Shown: positions 32,550 to 40,894 of the stretch, piece by piece
How positions within the stretch are numbered: the first letter of the stretch is position 1
Layout of the letters: each line of letters starts with the position of its first letter
Assembly (NCBI GenBank): GCA_021413825.1
Contig: JAIOPQ010000021.1
Coordinates: forward strand, 1 to 64,000
DNA: 64,000 bases
Source: Spirochaetia bacterium
GTDB taxonomy: Bacteria; Spirochaetota; Leptospiria; Leptospirales; Leptonemataceae
Reading direction: 5' to 3'
Notes under the pieces: model-generated
What the model was told of the DNA's origin: nothing
Database searches by the model: none
Seen by the model: the letters and a program-made list of their open reading frames with translations, nothing else
Translations under genes and position numbers: made by a program

Positions 32550-33257
32550 ATGGCTGGAAGAATCATACTTGTTCGTCACGGACAATCGCTCTGGAATCAG
32601 AAGAATCTTTTTACGGGCTGGGTTGATGTCCCGCTCAGTCCACTCGGTATTGAAGAGGCACTTAAAGCCGGCGACCAGCTGAGTAAGATTTCATTCGATA
32701 TCGTGTTCGTTTCAACTTTGATGCGCGCTATGACAACTGCCATGCTCGCACTGTCGCGCAACGCCTCCCCCCGAATTGCACTTATGCAGCATACAGACGA
32801 ATCAACTTCGGATTTGAAGAAACAAAAGGACTGGTCCCGCATTTTCTCTGACAAAGTGCAAGCGGACAGTGTTCCTGTTTTCAGCGCCTGGGAACTAAAT
32901 GAAAGATACTATGGTGAACTGCAGGGCATGGATAAAACGGAAACCGCAAAGAAATATGGCGATGACCAGGTTAAGCTCTGGCGTCGCAGTTATGATGTTC
33001 CACCTCCAAATGGCGAATCACTGAAAATGACTGCGGAAAGAACCATCCCTTATTACCAGAAGACAATCGAACCGCTGCTTAAGCAGGGAAAAACGATTCT
33101 GGTAAGCGCGCATGGGAACAGCCTCAGATCAATCGTAATGTTCCTTGAGAAACTTACAGAAGAACAGGTGTTGTCCCTCGAGCTTGCAACTGGAGTCCCA
33201 CGCGGATACCATCTCAGCGATTCTGGATACACTCGAAAAGAGATTGCTGATTTCTAA
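32550..33257 (+). CDS. gpmA: 2,3-bisphosphoglycerate-dependent phosphoglycerate mutase
   Basis: 235 residues. It interconverts 3- and 2-phosphoglycerate in glycolysis. The catalytic His10 lies in LVRHGQSLWNQKNLFTGWVDVPLSPLG; ELNERYYGELQGMDK and the second histidine in SAHGNSLRSIVM are the other active-site elements. The family usually has RHGES; here Gln replaces Glu, which is seen in some members. Slightly shorter than E. coli GpmA (250) through a trimmed C-terminus. Monocistronic, followed by an AT-rich gap before a small lipoprotein gene. Confidence 0.93.
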   Translation: MAGRIILVRHGQSLWNQKNLFTGWVDVPLSPLGIEEALKAGDQLSKISFDIVFVSTLMRAMTTAMLALSRNASPRIALMQHTDESTSDLKKQKDWSRIFSDKVQADSVPVFSAWELNERYYGELQGMDKTETAKKYGDDQVKLWRRSYDVPPPNGESLKMTAERTIPYYQKTIEPLLKQGKTILVSAHGNSLRSIVMFLEKLTEEQVLSLELATGVPRGYHLSDSGYTRKEIADF

Positions 33258-33380
33258 AAAATGTAGGCTACGGATCGCTCGGAATTTGTAAAGAAATCCT
33301 AAATCGTGACGCGGGGAATCAGATTTGGATTGCACCCAACGCTTGATACAGCGGCCTGAGATAAAATTCAGGAGGCTATA

Positions 33381-33755
33381 ATGAAGAAAATAGTTACGAT
33401 CCTTGCAACAGCCATTCTTATTACGTTTGCAGCATGTGGAAAGAAACAGGCTGCAGCGAATGACTATCCAGCTGTAGCAAAAGAAATTCGAGAAAAAATG
33501 TGCGGAAAAATGGAACAATGTTCCAAAGAGTTCCTGGCAAAAGCACCGGAAGCAGTGCGCAAAATGATGGAAGGCAAGATGTCCAAAGAAGCCTGTCTTG
33601 CAGCACAGGCAACTCCTTCCATGCAATCCAAGCCAGACGAATACAAAGAAGAGGATCTGGTTAAAGCGCGCGAGTGCGCTGCCGCCATCGAATCAGCAAG
33701 TTGCGAGGACTTGAAAAACAACAAAGTTACTGCCTGCGCTGGCTTCAAAAAATAG
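33381..33755 (+). CDS. Small Cys-rich lipoprotein (leptospiral type)
   Basis: 124 residues. A signal peptide with a clear lipobox (ITFAACGKK); the mature part is Lys/Glu-rich and helical with six further cysteines, several spaced like a two-hairpin bundle (MCGKMEQCSKEF, EACLAAQ, ARECAAAI, ASCEDL, TACAGF). AGGAGG sits 5 bases before the ATG. It resembles the small lipoproteins common in Leptospira; a gene of the same general kind (MKQTLLIL...FAACGKK) lies at the window end. Function unknown, probably membrane attached. A palindromic terminator follows. Confidence 0.75.
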   Translation: MKKIVTILATAILITFAACGKKQAAANDYPAVAKEIREKMCGKMEQCSKEFLAKAPEAVRKMMEGKMSKEACLAAQATPSMQSKPDEYKEEDLVKARECAAAIESASCEDLKNNKVTACAGFKK

Positions 33756-33764
33756 TTCAAAACA

Positions 33765-33786
33765 AATCCCGGACTAGTCCGGGATT
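33765..33786. terminator. Palindromic bidirectional terminator
   Basis: Bases 33765-33786 are a perfect 22-base palindrome (AATCCCGGACT and its complement), lying between two convergent genes. The methyltransferase TAG stop (33774-33776) falls in its centre. GCCTTTCT follows on the plus side. Confidence 0.75.
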
Positions 33787-34448
33787 GCCTTTCTAAAACT
33801 CAGCGCTGCAAAGAGCGGAAATTCATTCCTGGCCCTATCCTCTGCCCTCGATCTTGGCCCGGGTGCACTTTTCTTATTTGAACACCATTCTTCCATTCCG
33901 TTCAGTACAAAACCAGCCTCAAAGGCCGCGCCCAGCATTTCCGAGAGACTGCGATGAAATGAAACTGTATCTTCAGAATCTTTCTTACCCGGGTGCATCC
34001 GAATTGGAATTTCTGCGGACGATTTATAAATATCAAGCCTGCGATACTGCATTTTCTTACCCTCATCCCAACCCCAGCTACTCTGCCTGGGAATTCGCAA
34101 ACAGGGATGATTTATTACCCAGACCATTCTCCCACGCGGTTTCATAACTCGCGCACACTCGCGAGACACAGCGGGTAGGTCTTTCATGTTCTGAAGTGTT
34201 AGAATTGCAATCAGTGCGTCAAAATGCGAATCTTTGATCCCAGTGAGTCGCTCAGCGTTCAGACAAACATACTTAATGCGATCGTTTGAGTTTTTAGAGT
34301 GTTGAATCGCGCTTTGAATCAGTGAAGGCGATGCATCCACTCCGGTAACGTCACAGCCCATTTTGGCCAGGTTTCGCGCGAAAACACCCTGACCACAGCC
34401 AAGATCAAGTACTCGATCATCCTTTCGCAGAGTTAATAGTTTGAGCAC
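33774..34448 (-). CDS. SAM-dependent methyltransferase (N-terminus without canonical start)
   Basis: 224 residues from GTG at 34448. Class I methyltransferase: SAM motif VLDLGCGQGVFARNLA, VDASPSLIQSA, then DALIAILTLQNM and VWVINHPCLRIPRQSSWG. The frame stays open upstream and encodes a typical family N-terminus (WEKSAEWYDSLVGKEG, then SDFHRDIIIPG) back to about 34546, reaching the stop of the FecR-like gene. No ATG, GTG or TTG occurs in that stretch before the TGA in frame, so the gene either uses a rare start (ATA near 34565) or is frameshifted. Methyl acceptor unknown. It probably belongs to the ECF/FecR transcription unit. Confidence 0.75.
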   Translation of the reverse strand: MLKLLTLRKDDRVLDLGCGQGVFARNLAKMGCDVTGVDASPSLIQSAIQHSKNSNDRIKYVCLNAERLTGIKDSHFDALIAILTLQNMKDLPAVSRECARVMKPRGRMVWVINHPCLRIPRQSSWGWDEGKKMQYRRLDIYKSSAEIPIRMHPGKKDSEDTVSFHRSLSEMLGAAFEAGFVLNGMEEWCSNKKSAPGPRSRAEDRARNEFPLFAALSFRKAIPD

Positions 34449-34549
34449 ACCAGGAATTATAATATCCCTGTGAAAATCGGAACCCTCTTTACCGACGAGG
34501 GAATCGTACCATTCTGCTGACTTCTCCCAGGAAGTGTCAGCCTGCTCTT

Positions 34550-35203
34550 TTACTCGGTTTCGTATGCGAGTATAACGGAGTTGCCATCGCGCTTGACCAG
34601 CGTAATTTTCTCACCTTCCAGAATTGGAAATGGCTGTCCGGGAGCGCAGCAGTGAACAGTTCCCTGGCTTACAGCTACCGTGACGGGCGCATGAACCGTC
34701 GAACTCTCTGAAGCTTGACCGGAAACAGTGTAATGCGCGCGGTTCTCAACCAGCAGATCCAGGCCACCTGCACGGACATGGAACGGTGTTTCTGCGCTAT
34801 CAGGTTTTACAACAAACGTGGCTTCACCAGACTTTAGATCCCAGTGACCGGCGCCGCGCTCCACTACGCCGCCAGCAGCCAGTTGAATCTCACGAGTTTT
34901 TGAAAAACCCTGATAGACGTTAATACGACGATCCGACCCATCCGCTTTTACAACTTCACCCGCTGAAATCAGATTCCAACCAGACCAGGCGTGACCCGAG
35001 CCAGCCATGTGAAAGCCAGCCAGCGCAACAAAAAGGATCAATACACTTGCAGCTGCAAAGCGAAGAATCCCAAACCTGCGCGTTGGTTCCGGTATCATTG
35101 CGAGATTATATGCGCGTTCAAAAATATTTCGAGGTGCGGCCGGGATATCTGCGATCCTATCGCGTCTCAACAATGCGTCTCTTAGACTTTCATGTTCTGA
35201 CAT
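34550..35203 (-). CDS. FecR-like anti-sigma/membrane regulator
   Basis: 217 residues. A short cytoplasmic N-terminus, one membrane helix (LRFAAASVLILFVALAGFHMAG), then a periplasmic FecR domain (VVKADGSDRRINVYQGFSKTREIQLAAGGVVERGAGHWDLKSGEATFVV...). FecR-type proteins transmit an outer signal to, or hold inactive, an ECF sigma factor. The sigma gene lies directly upstream with 57 bases between and the same direction, so the two are cotranscribed. The N-terminal cytoplasmic part is short and lacks a zinc-binding HxxxCxxC motif. Confidence 0.8.
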   Translation of the reverse strand: MSEHESLRDALLRRDRIADIPAAPRNIFERAYNLAMIPEPTRRFGILRFAAASVLILFVALAGFHMAGSGHAWSGWNLISAGEVVKADGSDRRINVYQGFSKTREIQLAAGGVVERGAGHWDLKSGEATFVVKPDSAETPFHVRAGGLDLLVENRAHYTVSGQASESSTVHAPVTVAVSQGTVHCCAPGQPFPILEGEKITLVKRDGNSVILAYETE

Positions 35204-35260
35204 ATTCGCCCTCCATTACTACGGTCGGACAATTGCCGTCCGGCCAAAAAACCCAGGCAT

Positions 35261-35776
35261 TCATGGTGAAAGCAGGTCCTTCCAATCTTTTAAATCGAAC
35301 TCAAGTGCTGTAAAAAGCTTCTCTATCATTCTGCGAACGGTTCTTTCTGATTTGCCTACTGCCTTTGCCATATGTGCCTGACCCACGCGAGTCTCAGTCA
35401 TCAAATGCAAGAGCGTGACATAATCTTGTCCGCATTCAGCCGCCACAGCAAACATGCGATGTAAAATCTCTTCGCGAAAAAGGGTCTCATCGGTAGGCGT
35501 TCCGTTTGCTTGAAAGTCAGAATCACCCAGACTAATATTACGGCGAGACTTACGAAAATAATCAATGGTCAGGTTTCTTGCAGCGCGATAGAGCCAGGGC
35601 AACTCACCGCCTGGACGAATTCGCCCTTCATTCGCTTCGCGGATGAATCGAATGAACACATCTTGTAGTATGTCCTCCGATTGGTTTCCACCGCCAACGC
35701 GGCGGATGAATCGCAGAAGCTTTCCGGAATGCTGCTGGAAAATTCCACTGCAATATTCCTTGAGAGCCGACATCAA
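35261..35776 (-). CDS. ECF-family RNA polymerase sigma factor
   Basis: 171 residues. Region 2 (FQQHSGKLLRFIRRVGGGNQSEDILQDVFIRFIRE...LPWLYRAARNLTIDYFRKSRR) shows the core-binding and -10 recognition helices. Region 4 (FAVAAECGQDYVTLLHLMTETRVGQAHMAKAVGKSERTVRRMIEKL) is a helix-turn-helix for -35 recognition, though with atypical sequence. It is paired with the FecR-like gene downstream, which probably controls it. Target genes unknown; autoregulation is likely but no promoter motif can be assigned. Confidence 0.85.
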   Translation of the reverse strand: MMSALKEYCSGIFQQHSGKLLRFIRRVGGGNQSEDILQDVFIRFIREANEGRIRPGGELPWLYRAARNLTIDYFRKSRRNISLGDSDFQANGTPTDETLFREEILHRMFAVAAECGQDYVTLLHLMTETRVGQAHMAKAVGKSERTVRRMIEKLFTALEFDLKDWKDLLSP

Positions 35777-35887
35777 ATCAAGAGATGCGCAGGCATCGGA
35801 GCCGACAAAACCTTTTCAAAGAACGCCCCTGCATTTTTTTGTCCGCCCGGTGAACCTGTATCCGTTCTAAATCTGTTGGACTTGTGG

Positions 35888-36094
35888 ATGATACGCCTCG
35901 GGATCTTGCTGCTGGCCTTTGCCGGGATTGCAGCAACGCCGCCTGAGGTCTCTGAATGTATGAAGCGTGCCAAGAATGACCACATAGCGGCATTCCGAGC
36001 TTGCAAGAAGCTTGAATCAGAGAAGCAATCTGCGTGCGAGCGCAAAGCGCGGACACAACTCAAAAGTGCTGCAGCAGCCTGTAAAAAACTCTAG
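35888..36094 (+). CDS. Small secreted Cys-rich protein
   Basis: 68 residues from the ATG at 35888; the frame is open further upstream but overlaps the sigma gene antisense. It has a signal peptide (MIRLGILLLAFAGIAA), then a Lys/Ala/Glu-rich helical region with four cysteines at regular spacing (SECMKRAK, FRACKKLE, SACERKA, AAACKKL), consistent with a disulfide-linked helical hairpin. Not recognised as a family. Divergent from the ECF sigma gene, so it could be a member of its regulon. Ends 5 bases before the convergent metallo-hydrolase stop. Confidence 0.5.
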   Translation: MIRLGILLLAFAGIAATPPEVSECMKRAKNDHIAAFRACKKLESEKQSACERKARTQLKSAAAACKKL

Positions 36095-36099
36095 CCGGG

Positions 36100-36897
36100 T
36101 CAGTAAATCTGTCTTATGCCGGGAAAACGGTATAGATAACTCTTTGAAATAGCCGGATCATGCATTGTGAAGAGTCGCTTCTCATGACTTGCCCCTTCAA
36201 GAAATACGCGATTGTTAATCTGCGAATATGCTGCGTCTCTTGGTAAAACGATTTTGTCTCTGCAGGAATCGACGAAATAACATTCATCACCCGTGATCAA
36301 TGCATCACCCTGGACAAGGTTGATTCGAACGGCCTGCGAACCTGGTGTATGCCCCGCGGTTCGCTCAATGGCAACCGTGCGCGCAATTCTAACATTGCCA
36401 TTGAGAACCTTGAGCTTCCCGCGCAATCTCTTTGCTTCAATGATTGGCTCAAACTCAGAAAAGCGTTTTGTAGTCCTGAAATAGTCGAGCTCTGCTTGCT
36501 GAACATAAACAACTGCGCGCGGAAATAAACGTAAGCCTCCTGCATGGTCCATGTGCGAGTGAGTTAGAATTATATCCGTAACTGCTTCAGGTTCTATTCC
36601 CATTGACTTCAGTGCTGTCCCGGCGTTACGGAAATGTTCGATCATGAACCGGGCAGCTTGAGATTCATCCGCCATGCCACAGTCGACCAGGAAAATGCGT
36701 CCTTCGCTCTCAATCACATAGAATAGCCAGCTGATGCGCACATACGGTTCAGTTTGCGACGTGTTTAGTAGCTCTGTAAAATAGAGACTACTACCGTATT
36801 CAACGGCATAGACCCTGGGTTCGATCAGGGCGAGCGGATAGCGACAGGACAGGAGCGCCGCAAGCGCGGCGCCCATAAGGATTTTTAGAAACGGCAA
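36100..36897 (-). CDS. Exported metallo-beta-lactamase-fold hydrolase (AHL-lactonase-like)
   Basis: 265 residues with an N-terminal signal/lipobox (AALAALLSC). MBL motif ILTHSHMDHAGGL (HxHxDH complete), later His in ERTAGHTPGSQA, Asp in ALITGDECYF, and a final His in TMHDPAISK. The FLVDCGMADES opening and overall layout match the N-acyl-homoserine-lactonase/AttM branch, but substrates in that branch vary. Its start overlaps the caspase-like gene's end by 13 bases, placing it third in an operon with a secreted caspase-fold peptidase and a small lipoprotein. Confidence 0.8.
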   Translation of the reverse strand: MPFLKILMGAALAALLSCRYPLALIEPRVYAVEYGSSLYFTELLNTSQTEPYVRISWLFYVIESEGRIFLVDCGMADESQAARFMIEHFRNAGTALKSMGIEPEAVTDIILTHSHMDHAGGLRLFPRAVVYVQQAELDYFRTTKRFSEFEPIIEAKRLRGKLKVLNGNVRIARTVAIERTAGHTPGSQAVRINLVQGDALITGDECYFVDSCRDKIVLPRDAAYSQINNRVFLEGASHEKRLFTMHDPAISKSYLYRFPGIRQIY

Positions 36898-38045
36898 CCC
36901 TGCTGTTTGCCTACCCCTGAGAAATAATCAATCAGATTTTTAAGACTCTGTTTGTAACTTCCAAGATTGGTCTGCATCAGCGATGAGTCCAGTCTTCTCA
37001 CCTCGCGCGTGAGTTTGCGGTCTCCATAACCTTCAGCCACACCCTTCATCGCAGTATTGAAGTTTTCAAGTGCCTGGTAGAGCTTGTCACCGCGTTGCAT
37101 ACGCATGTTTGGCTTGAGCGCAGTATCTAGTTCCTTCATTGCGGTTACAAGCTTATTGAGATCGCCGCAGAGCTCCTCTTCTTGATATTCTTCCTGCTCC
37201 TCAGTATCATCCTGAACCACTTCCTGGATTTCTTGCTGCTCCTGGACGCTTGGCGGATTGGTAGGATTTTGAGTTACGTTGGCAACCGTAGTTGCTCCCT
37301 CACGTAATTCAAAGATTGGATCCTGGGTCTTTTGATCTGCAGATCCAATGTAGATAGATTTAGTGGCCACTGCCATCAAACGCTTCCAGCTTGGATCGTC
37401 TGCGCGTACTTCATTTGCCAGGGCCTGCAGGAATTGATTGGTGAACGCTCCACCATCATCCATTGCAAAGGAATACTGGCCCGGCTTAGAACCACTTGCA
37501 TACACTCGACCAGCGTATTGAAGAAAAAGCTTCTTGTAGTTCTGTGGTTGAATTTCCGCAAAGGCCCGCGAGTTTGTACTCCGCGACGATTGATCAGAAA
37601 AACTATTACACAAATCTCCAAGTGCAATGATCAAACGGGGATTCTTGGATTCCAGTATTTGCATTACCTTAGAGAATTCAAGGCCCGGCTGAGGTGTTTT
37701 AACATACAGGTTAGGCCATTGAGTCTTAGTCTCCCGCGTCCGATAGCCATGTCCGGAATAGTAAAAGAACACAGTATCGTTTGAAGCCGGGTTCACTGCC
37801 TGAACTGCAGCGAGCGTTGAGTTGTAATTGAACTCAGGCGATTTGAGAACCTTCAAGTTCAAACGCATGCCAGTGTTCTGCGCAATCTCTCGCGCCTTAT
37901 TCTGCATGTTTTCAAGATCTGCAATTACAGAACTTCCAATACTCTGGTCTGCTGTATCTGCTACAATTAAGAAGTGGAGCGTTTGCGCACTGAGACTGCT
38001 TGAAAGACCAAGCGCAAACAGTGCTGCTACAATAATTCTCTTCAT
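36885..38045 (-). CDS. Secreted caspase-like (C14) peptidase
   Basis: 386 residues. Signal peptide (1-20, LSSSLSAQ), then a p20-like caspase fold: TLHFLIVADTADQSIG, FFYYSGHGYRT with catalytic His99, and LIIALGDLCNSFS with catalytic Cys146. Both residues are in the canonical spacing. A Glu/Gln-rich acidic linker (about 265-300) leads to a helical C-terminal domain (NKLVTAMKELDTALKPNMRMQRGDKL...) of unknown role. Bacterial metacaspase-like proteases cut after Arg/Lys or Asp. It is expected to be periplasmic or secreted. It overlaps the lipoprotein gene upstream by 4 bases. Confidence 0.85.
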   Translation of the reverse strand: MKRIIVAALFALGLSSSLSAQTLHFLIVADTADQSIGSSVIADLENMQNKAREIAQNTGMRLNLKVLKSPEFNYNSTLAAVQAVNPASNDTVFFYYSGHGYRTRETKTQWPNLYVKTPQPGLEFSKVMQILESKNPRLIIALGDLCNSFSDQSSRSTNSRAFAEIQPQNYKKLFLQYAGRVYASGSKPGQYSFAMDDGGAFTNQFLQALANEVRADDPSWKRLMAVATKSIYIGSADQKTQDPIFELREGATTVANVTQNPTNPPSVQEQQEIQEVVQDDTEEQEEYQEEELCGDLNKLVTAMKELDTALKPNMRMQRGDKLYQALENFNTAMKGVAEGYGDRKLTREVRRLDSSLMQTNLGSYKQSLKNLIDYFSGVGKQQGCRF

Positions 38046-38563
38046 GGCTTATCCCCCAGGGCCTGAATTTCTTTATCCTTTGGAAAAAGTTCCTTTGCAA
38101 GCGCAACGAGCGAAGCGCGTACTGGATCGTTGTCTTCTATGCTCTTCTGATCAAACCCGCTAAATTGCCAGAGGTTCCCGGCAAAACTCACGAGCACGTG
38201 CACTGTATCCGTTCCCTTTTTGAACTGATAGGCTATAACTGGGTCCATTGGATGCCTTTTCACATTCACGAAATCATAACTCTTCTCATCCATAATGAGA
38301 GATTTGAGCCACAGAATCTGGTCACCGCTGAGCATGGGTCCGCGGTTAAGAATCTTGAAACCATCAATATTCTCGAGCGATACACCGGTGCGCGGTTCAA
38401 TCTGTATGGCCTGAACCGAATCAGGCGCTTGAAGAACCTTCAGCATCTTTTCGCCCAGAAATTGTTTTACTTTTTGCGTTGGCTCCACCGGGCCTCCTCG
38501 GGGTTTTGCGGTCGTCTGGCAACAAATCAAGGCCAGCGCAAGAACTGCGGACATATACTTCAT
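38042..38563 (-). CDS. Small lipoprotein, partner of the caspase-like peptidase
   Basis: 173 residues. Signal peptide with double Cys (LALICCQTT), then an alpha/beta domain (KVKQFLGEKMLKVLQAPDSVQAIQIEP...MLSGDQILWLKSLIMDEKSYDF...TVHVLVSFAGNLWQFSGF). No family recognised; the pattern of a regulatory or inhibitor-like domain is possible but not shown. It is the first gene of the operon, with a 4-base ATGA overlap into the caspase-like gene, which argues for a functional link. Confidence 0.65.
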   Translation of the reverse strand: MKYMSAVLALALICCQTTAKPRGGPVEPTQKVKQFLGEKMLKVLQAPDSVQAIQIEPRTGVSLENIDGFKILNRGPMLSGDQILWLKSLIMDEKSYDFVNVKRHPMDPVIAYQFKKGTDTVHVLVSFAGNLWQFSGFDQKSIEDNDPVRASLVALAKELFPKDKEIQALGDKP

Positions 38564-38671
38564 CTAGTCATCTCCTGGGGGCCCATTCAGGCCAGCTCGC
38601 ATTCAGCCTTTAGTTGATATAAAAACAAGAAAAAAAGTTCGATTTTTTTAGACAGGGAGTATAATCGCTCC

Positions 38672-39280
38672 ATGCAACTTTACAAGGTTCCAATTCTGAT
38701 CCTACTGATAGCCTCTACAACATGCGGTTTCTTTGCCGGTCCAAAGATTACTGATCAAGTGGTCGCAAACTATATCAAAGCGTACACCAGACTGAAGGAA
38801 AAGGGACCGGAATTCGTCCAGCGCTACGCCCATGGCACGGGTGCTCCTTCCGATATGGGACCTGGAATTGAAGGCTATGTTGAGATAGAAAGGATCATCA
38901 AGGAGTCGGGCTTCAAAAGCTATCAGGAGTTCGTGGAGGTAAACGCTAAGATTGGGCTGGCATACAGCCAAATTGAAGGGCGCCAATTCATGAATGAAAT
39001 GGATAAGATGCACAGCATTGGAAACGAGGAGATCGACAAGCAACTTGCAGATCCCCAGGTTCCCGAGGAAGTGAAGGCTCAGCTACGAGAGACAAAGCGC
39101 AACATGAACGACAATATGGATAAGAACAAACCCTGGGCCGAAGGCGTAATGAAAGGGGCAGAATTAATGGGTGATAGCGAAACAATGGAAGTAGTGCGGC
39201 GGAACGCAGCAGCAATCAGAAATGCCTACACCGGTGGGATTGCAGCCCCGGAACGCGAATTCATGGGACACAAACTGTAG
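38672..39280 (+). CDS. Helical lipoprotein of unknown function
   Basis: 202 residues. Signal peptide with lipobox-like ASTTCGF, then an all-helical mature region (ITDQVVANYIKAYTRLKEKGPEFVQRYA, YVEIERIIKESGFKSYQEFVEVNAKIGLAYSQIEGRQFMNEMDKM), the last part Asn/Lys/Glu-rich. This resembles a small helical family in Leptospira but I cannot name it. Divergent from the caspase operon, with an AT-rich 108-base gap that should hold both promoters. Confidence 0.65.
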   Translation: MQLYKVPILILLIASTTCGFFAGPKITDQVVANYIKAYTRLKEKGPEFVQRYAHGTGAPSDMGPGIEGYVEIERIIKESGFKSYQEFVEVNAKIGLAYSQIEGRQFMNEMDKMHSIGNEEIDKQLADPQVPEEVKAQLRETKRNMNDNMDKNKPWAEGVMKGAELMGDSETMEVVRRNAAAIRNAYTGGIAAPEREFMGHKL

Positions 39281-39385
39281 CGCTCTCACGACTCAAGGAC
39301 CTGGAGCCGCAAAGCGAAAGAGCCCGCCCAGAGTCGCGGTGTTCCGAGCCTCATTCTGACTCGGCGCACGGCGGAGCGAACCCAT

Positions 39386-39404
39386 GCTGGCCGCGATGGC
39401 CAGC
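39386..39404. terminator. Hairpin between convergent genes
   Basis: GCTGGCC (39386-39392), loop GCGAT, GGCCAGC (39398-39404): a perfect 7-bp stem at the end of a GC-rich 100-base patch (39296-39405) between the helical lipoprotein gene and the GlsB-type gene. No T tract. Confidence 0.45.
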
Positions 39405-39417
39405 AATGTTCAAACAA

Positions 39418-39660
39418 TTAGCGGCGGACGATGCGCAGAATTACGAGCAAGATAATCGCACCGATTGTTGCTGTAATGAAGTTGCTGAACGGAATCTGAG
39501 TAAGGAACGGCAGAAAGCGAGCAATGTATCCACCCAGGAAACCGCCAAGAATACCACAGATAGTCGTTAAGATAAAGCCGAGTTTGTCTTCACCTGGAAG
39601 CAGGAAACGAGCTACCAGGCCGACTACAAAACCGATCACTATTGTCCAAATAAAATCCAT
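39418..39660 (-). CDS. GlsB/YeaQ/YmgE-type small membrane protein
   Basis: 80 residues from the ATG at 39660; the longer in-frame start (39717) adds residues without family resemblance and overlaps the phhB end. Three membrane segments: FIWTIVIGFVVGLVARFLLPGEDKLGF, ILTTICGILGGFLGGYIARFL, and ATIGAIILLVILRIV. The Gly-rich pattern GxxxGxxARxxxPG is the family signature (transglycosylase-associated, stress-induced). Function is not established. Confidence 0.88.
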   Translation of the reverse strand: MDFIWTIVIGFVVGLVARFLLPGEDKLGFILTTICGILGGFLGGYIARFLPFLTQIPFSNFITATIGAIILLVILRIVRR

Positions 39661-39713
39661 TCTAATTCTCCAGAGAAATGTTAGTTCAATCGTACTTCGC
39701 GCACAGCAGTCTG

Positions 39714-40013
39714 TCAAGTGCGAACGGCAATCTCGCTCATGATTGTGGCCAGTTTGAAGTCACGCTCCGTAATACCACCCACGTCATGCGAATTAAGTTC
39801 GACTGAAACACGGTTGTAGACGTTGCTCCAGTCTGGATGGTGATCCATCTTTTCTGCGGCAAGAGCGCACCGCGTCATGAAGCCGAATGCCTGGCTAAAA
39901 TCCTTGAAAACGAACTCTCTAAACAGCTTCCCATGGCGCAGCTGCCACTCCGTAAGATTGACCAGTCTCGATGTGATTTCTGTTTGACTTAGCATTCGCA
40001 GACTCTTCCCCAT
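39714..40013 (-). CDS. phhB: Pterin-4a-carbinolamine dehydratase
   Basis: 99 residues from the ATG at 40013; the open frame extends to 40055. Signature [36 protein letters not shown], containing the three active-site histidine positions of PCD/DCoH. It dehydrates 4a-hydroxytetrahydrobiopterin formed by aromatic amino-acid hydroxylases; in bacteria without a hydroxylase it can serve folate or molybdopterin metabolism. No hydroxylase gene lies nearby. Size is normal for the family (about 95-110). Confidence 0.9.
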   Translation of the reverse strand: MGKSLRMLSQTEITSRLVNLTEWQLRHGKLFREFVFKDFSQAFGFMTRCALAAEKMDHHPDWSNVYNRVSVELNSHDVGGITERDFKLATIMSEIAVRT

Positions 40014-40072
40014 CCAGGGATTGACGCAACGAAATAATCGATGACTGAAAGGCACATCAGGCGAGCCTCGGT

Positions 40073-40891
40073 TTGATGCGTTCTGCCCTGATACTTCTTG
40101 CGCTTTTGCTTTCCTGTAGCTCGCCCTATATCAAGAACCGAGAGCGGGACGCGCTCGATGTTTTTACGTTTGAGGTTCAAACTAAGTCATACGGTGCATC
40201 CGTCCGAACTGGCCCTGTGAAATTCGGCCTGTCTTACAAATCTCCGCAGGGGTTTGATGGTGGACTGCGCGGCGGCGATGTGGGCAGGCATGCAAGCGCT
40301 GAATTCACTGCGATCGCAATGGGTCCGGATTATTTTCAGAAGCTTCCTTTCAAAGATCTGGGAAATGAAATCGTCAAAGCGGAACAGACAGGACCGGTGG
40401 AGAGCCAGAATTCTCAAGAAAAGACCGCCGATACCTCCACAGACAAAGCCCAGATTCAGAAAGTGGAAGGTGCAGACAAGGCCCAGGCTCAGAAGGATGA
40501 AATCACAGATCAGGACGATCCCAGCGAATCTGCATCCGCCAAGGATGCAGCACTCATGCATTTACGCGACAAAGAGTATCGAGTACGCTCGCCATTTGGA
40601 ACAACTGTCCCCCTTCAGAAGCGGAGACTCGTATTAAAACAGCGCGGTAGCTTTGCTCCTGCATCGTATTATACTCAAGTCGATTTCAACATTGCACTTT
40701 ATTTTGGACTGCGCGTGGGACTCAATCCAGGCGAGCTAATAGACTTAATCCTTGGCTGGACTACCCTGGATATTTTCAAAGACGATGAGCCGTTTGAATC
40801 CGATCAGGAAAAGAAACTCAAGGAAAATCCTCTTTACAACTCCCTGACGGAAGAACAAAAGCAAAAACTCCGCGAACAACTTGGGAAATAG
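40073..40891 (+). CDS. Lipoprotein with repetitive Gln/Lys/Ala middle, unknown function
   Basis: 272 residues. Signal peptide with lipobox LALLLSCSS. The first domain is beta-rich ([42 protein letters not shown]), followed by a low-complexity Asp/Lys/Ala/Gln stretch with a near-repeat ([22 protein letters not shown]), then a conserved-looking domain with [34 protein letters not shown] and a helical charged C-terminus. The ending [19 protein letters not shown] resembles a segment shared by leptospiral lipoproteins. Not recognised further. Convergent with the GtrB-like gene, 3 bases apart. Confidence 0.65.
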   Translation: MMRSALILLALLLSCSSPYIKNRERDALDVFTFEVQTKSYGASVRTGPVKFGLSYKSPQGFDGGLRGGDVGRHASAEFTAIAMGPDYFQKLPFKDLGNEIVKAEQTGPVESQNSQEKTADTSTDKAQIQKVEGADKAQAQKDEITDQDDPSESASAKDAALMHLRDKEYRVRSPFGTTVPLQKRRLVLKQRGSFAPASYYTQVDFNIALYFGLRVGLNPGELIDLILGWTTLDIFKDDEPFESDQEKKLKENPLYNSLTEEQKQKLREQLGK

Positions 40892-40894
40892 CGC

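Noticed and set aside
36100-38563. Caspase plus MBL hydrolase as an antiphage defence island
   Set aside because: All three products carry export signals, and no nuclease, sensor or toxin gene is adjacent; a defence role has no support.
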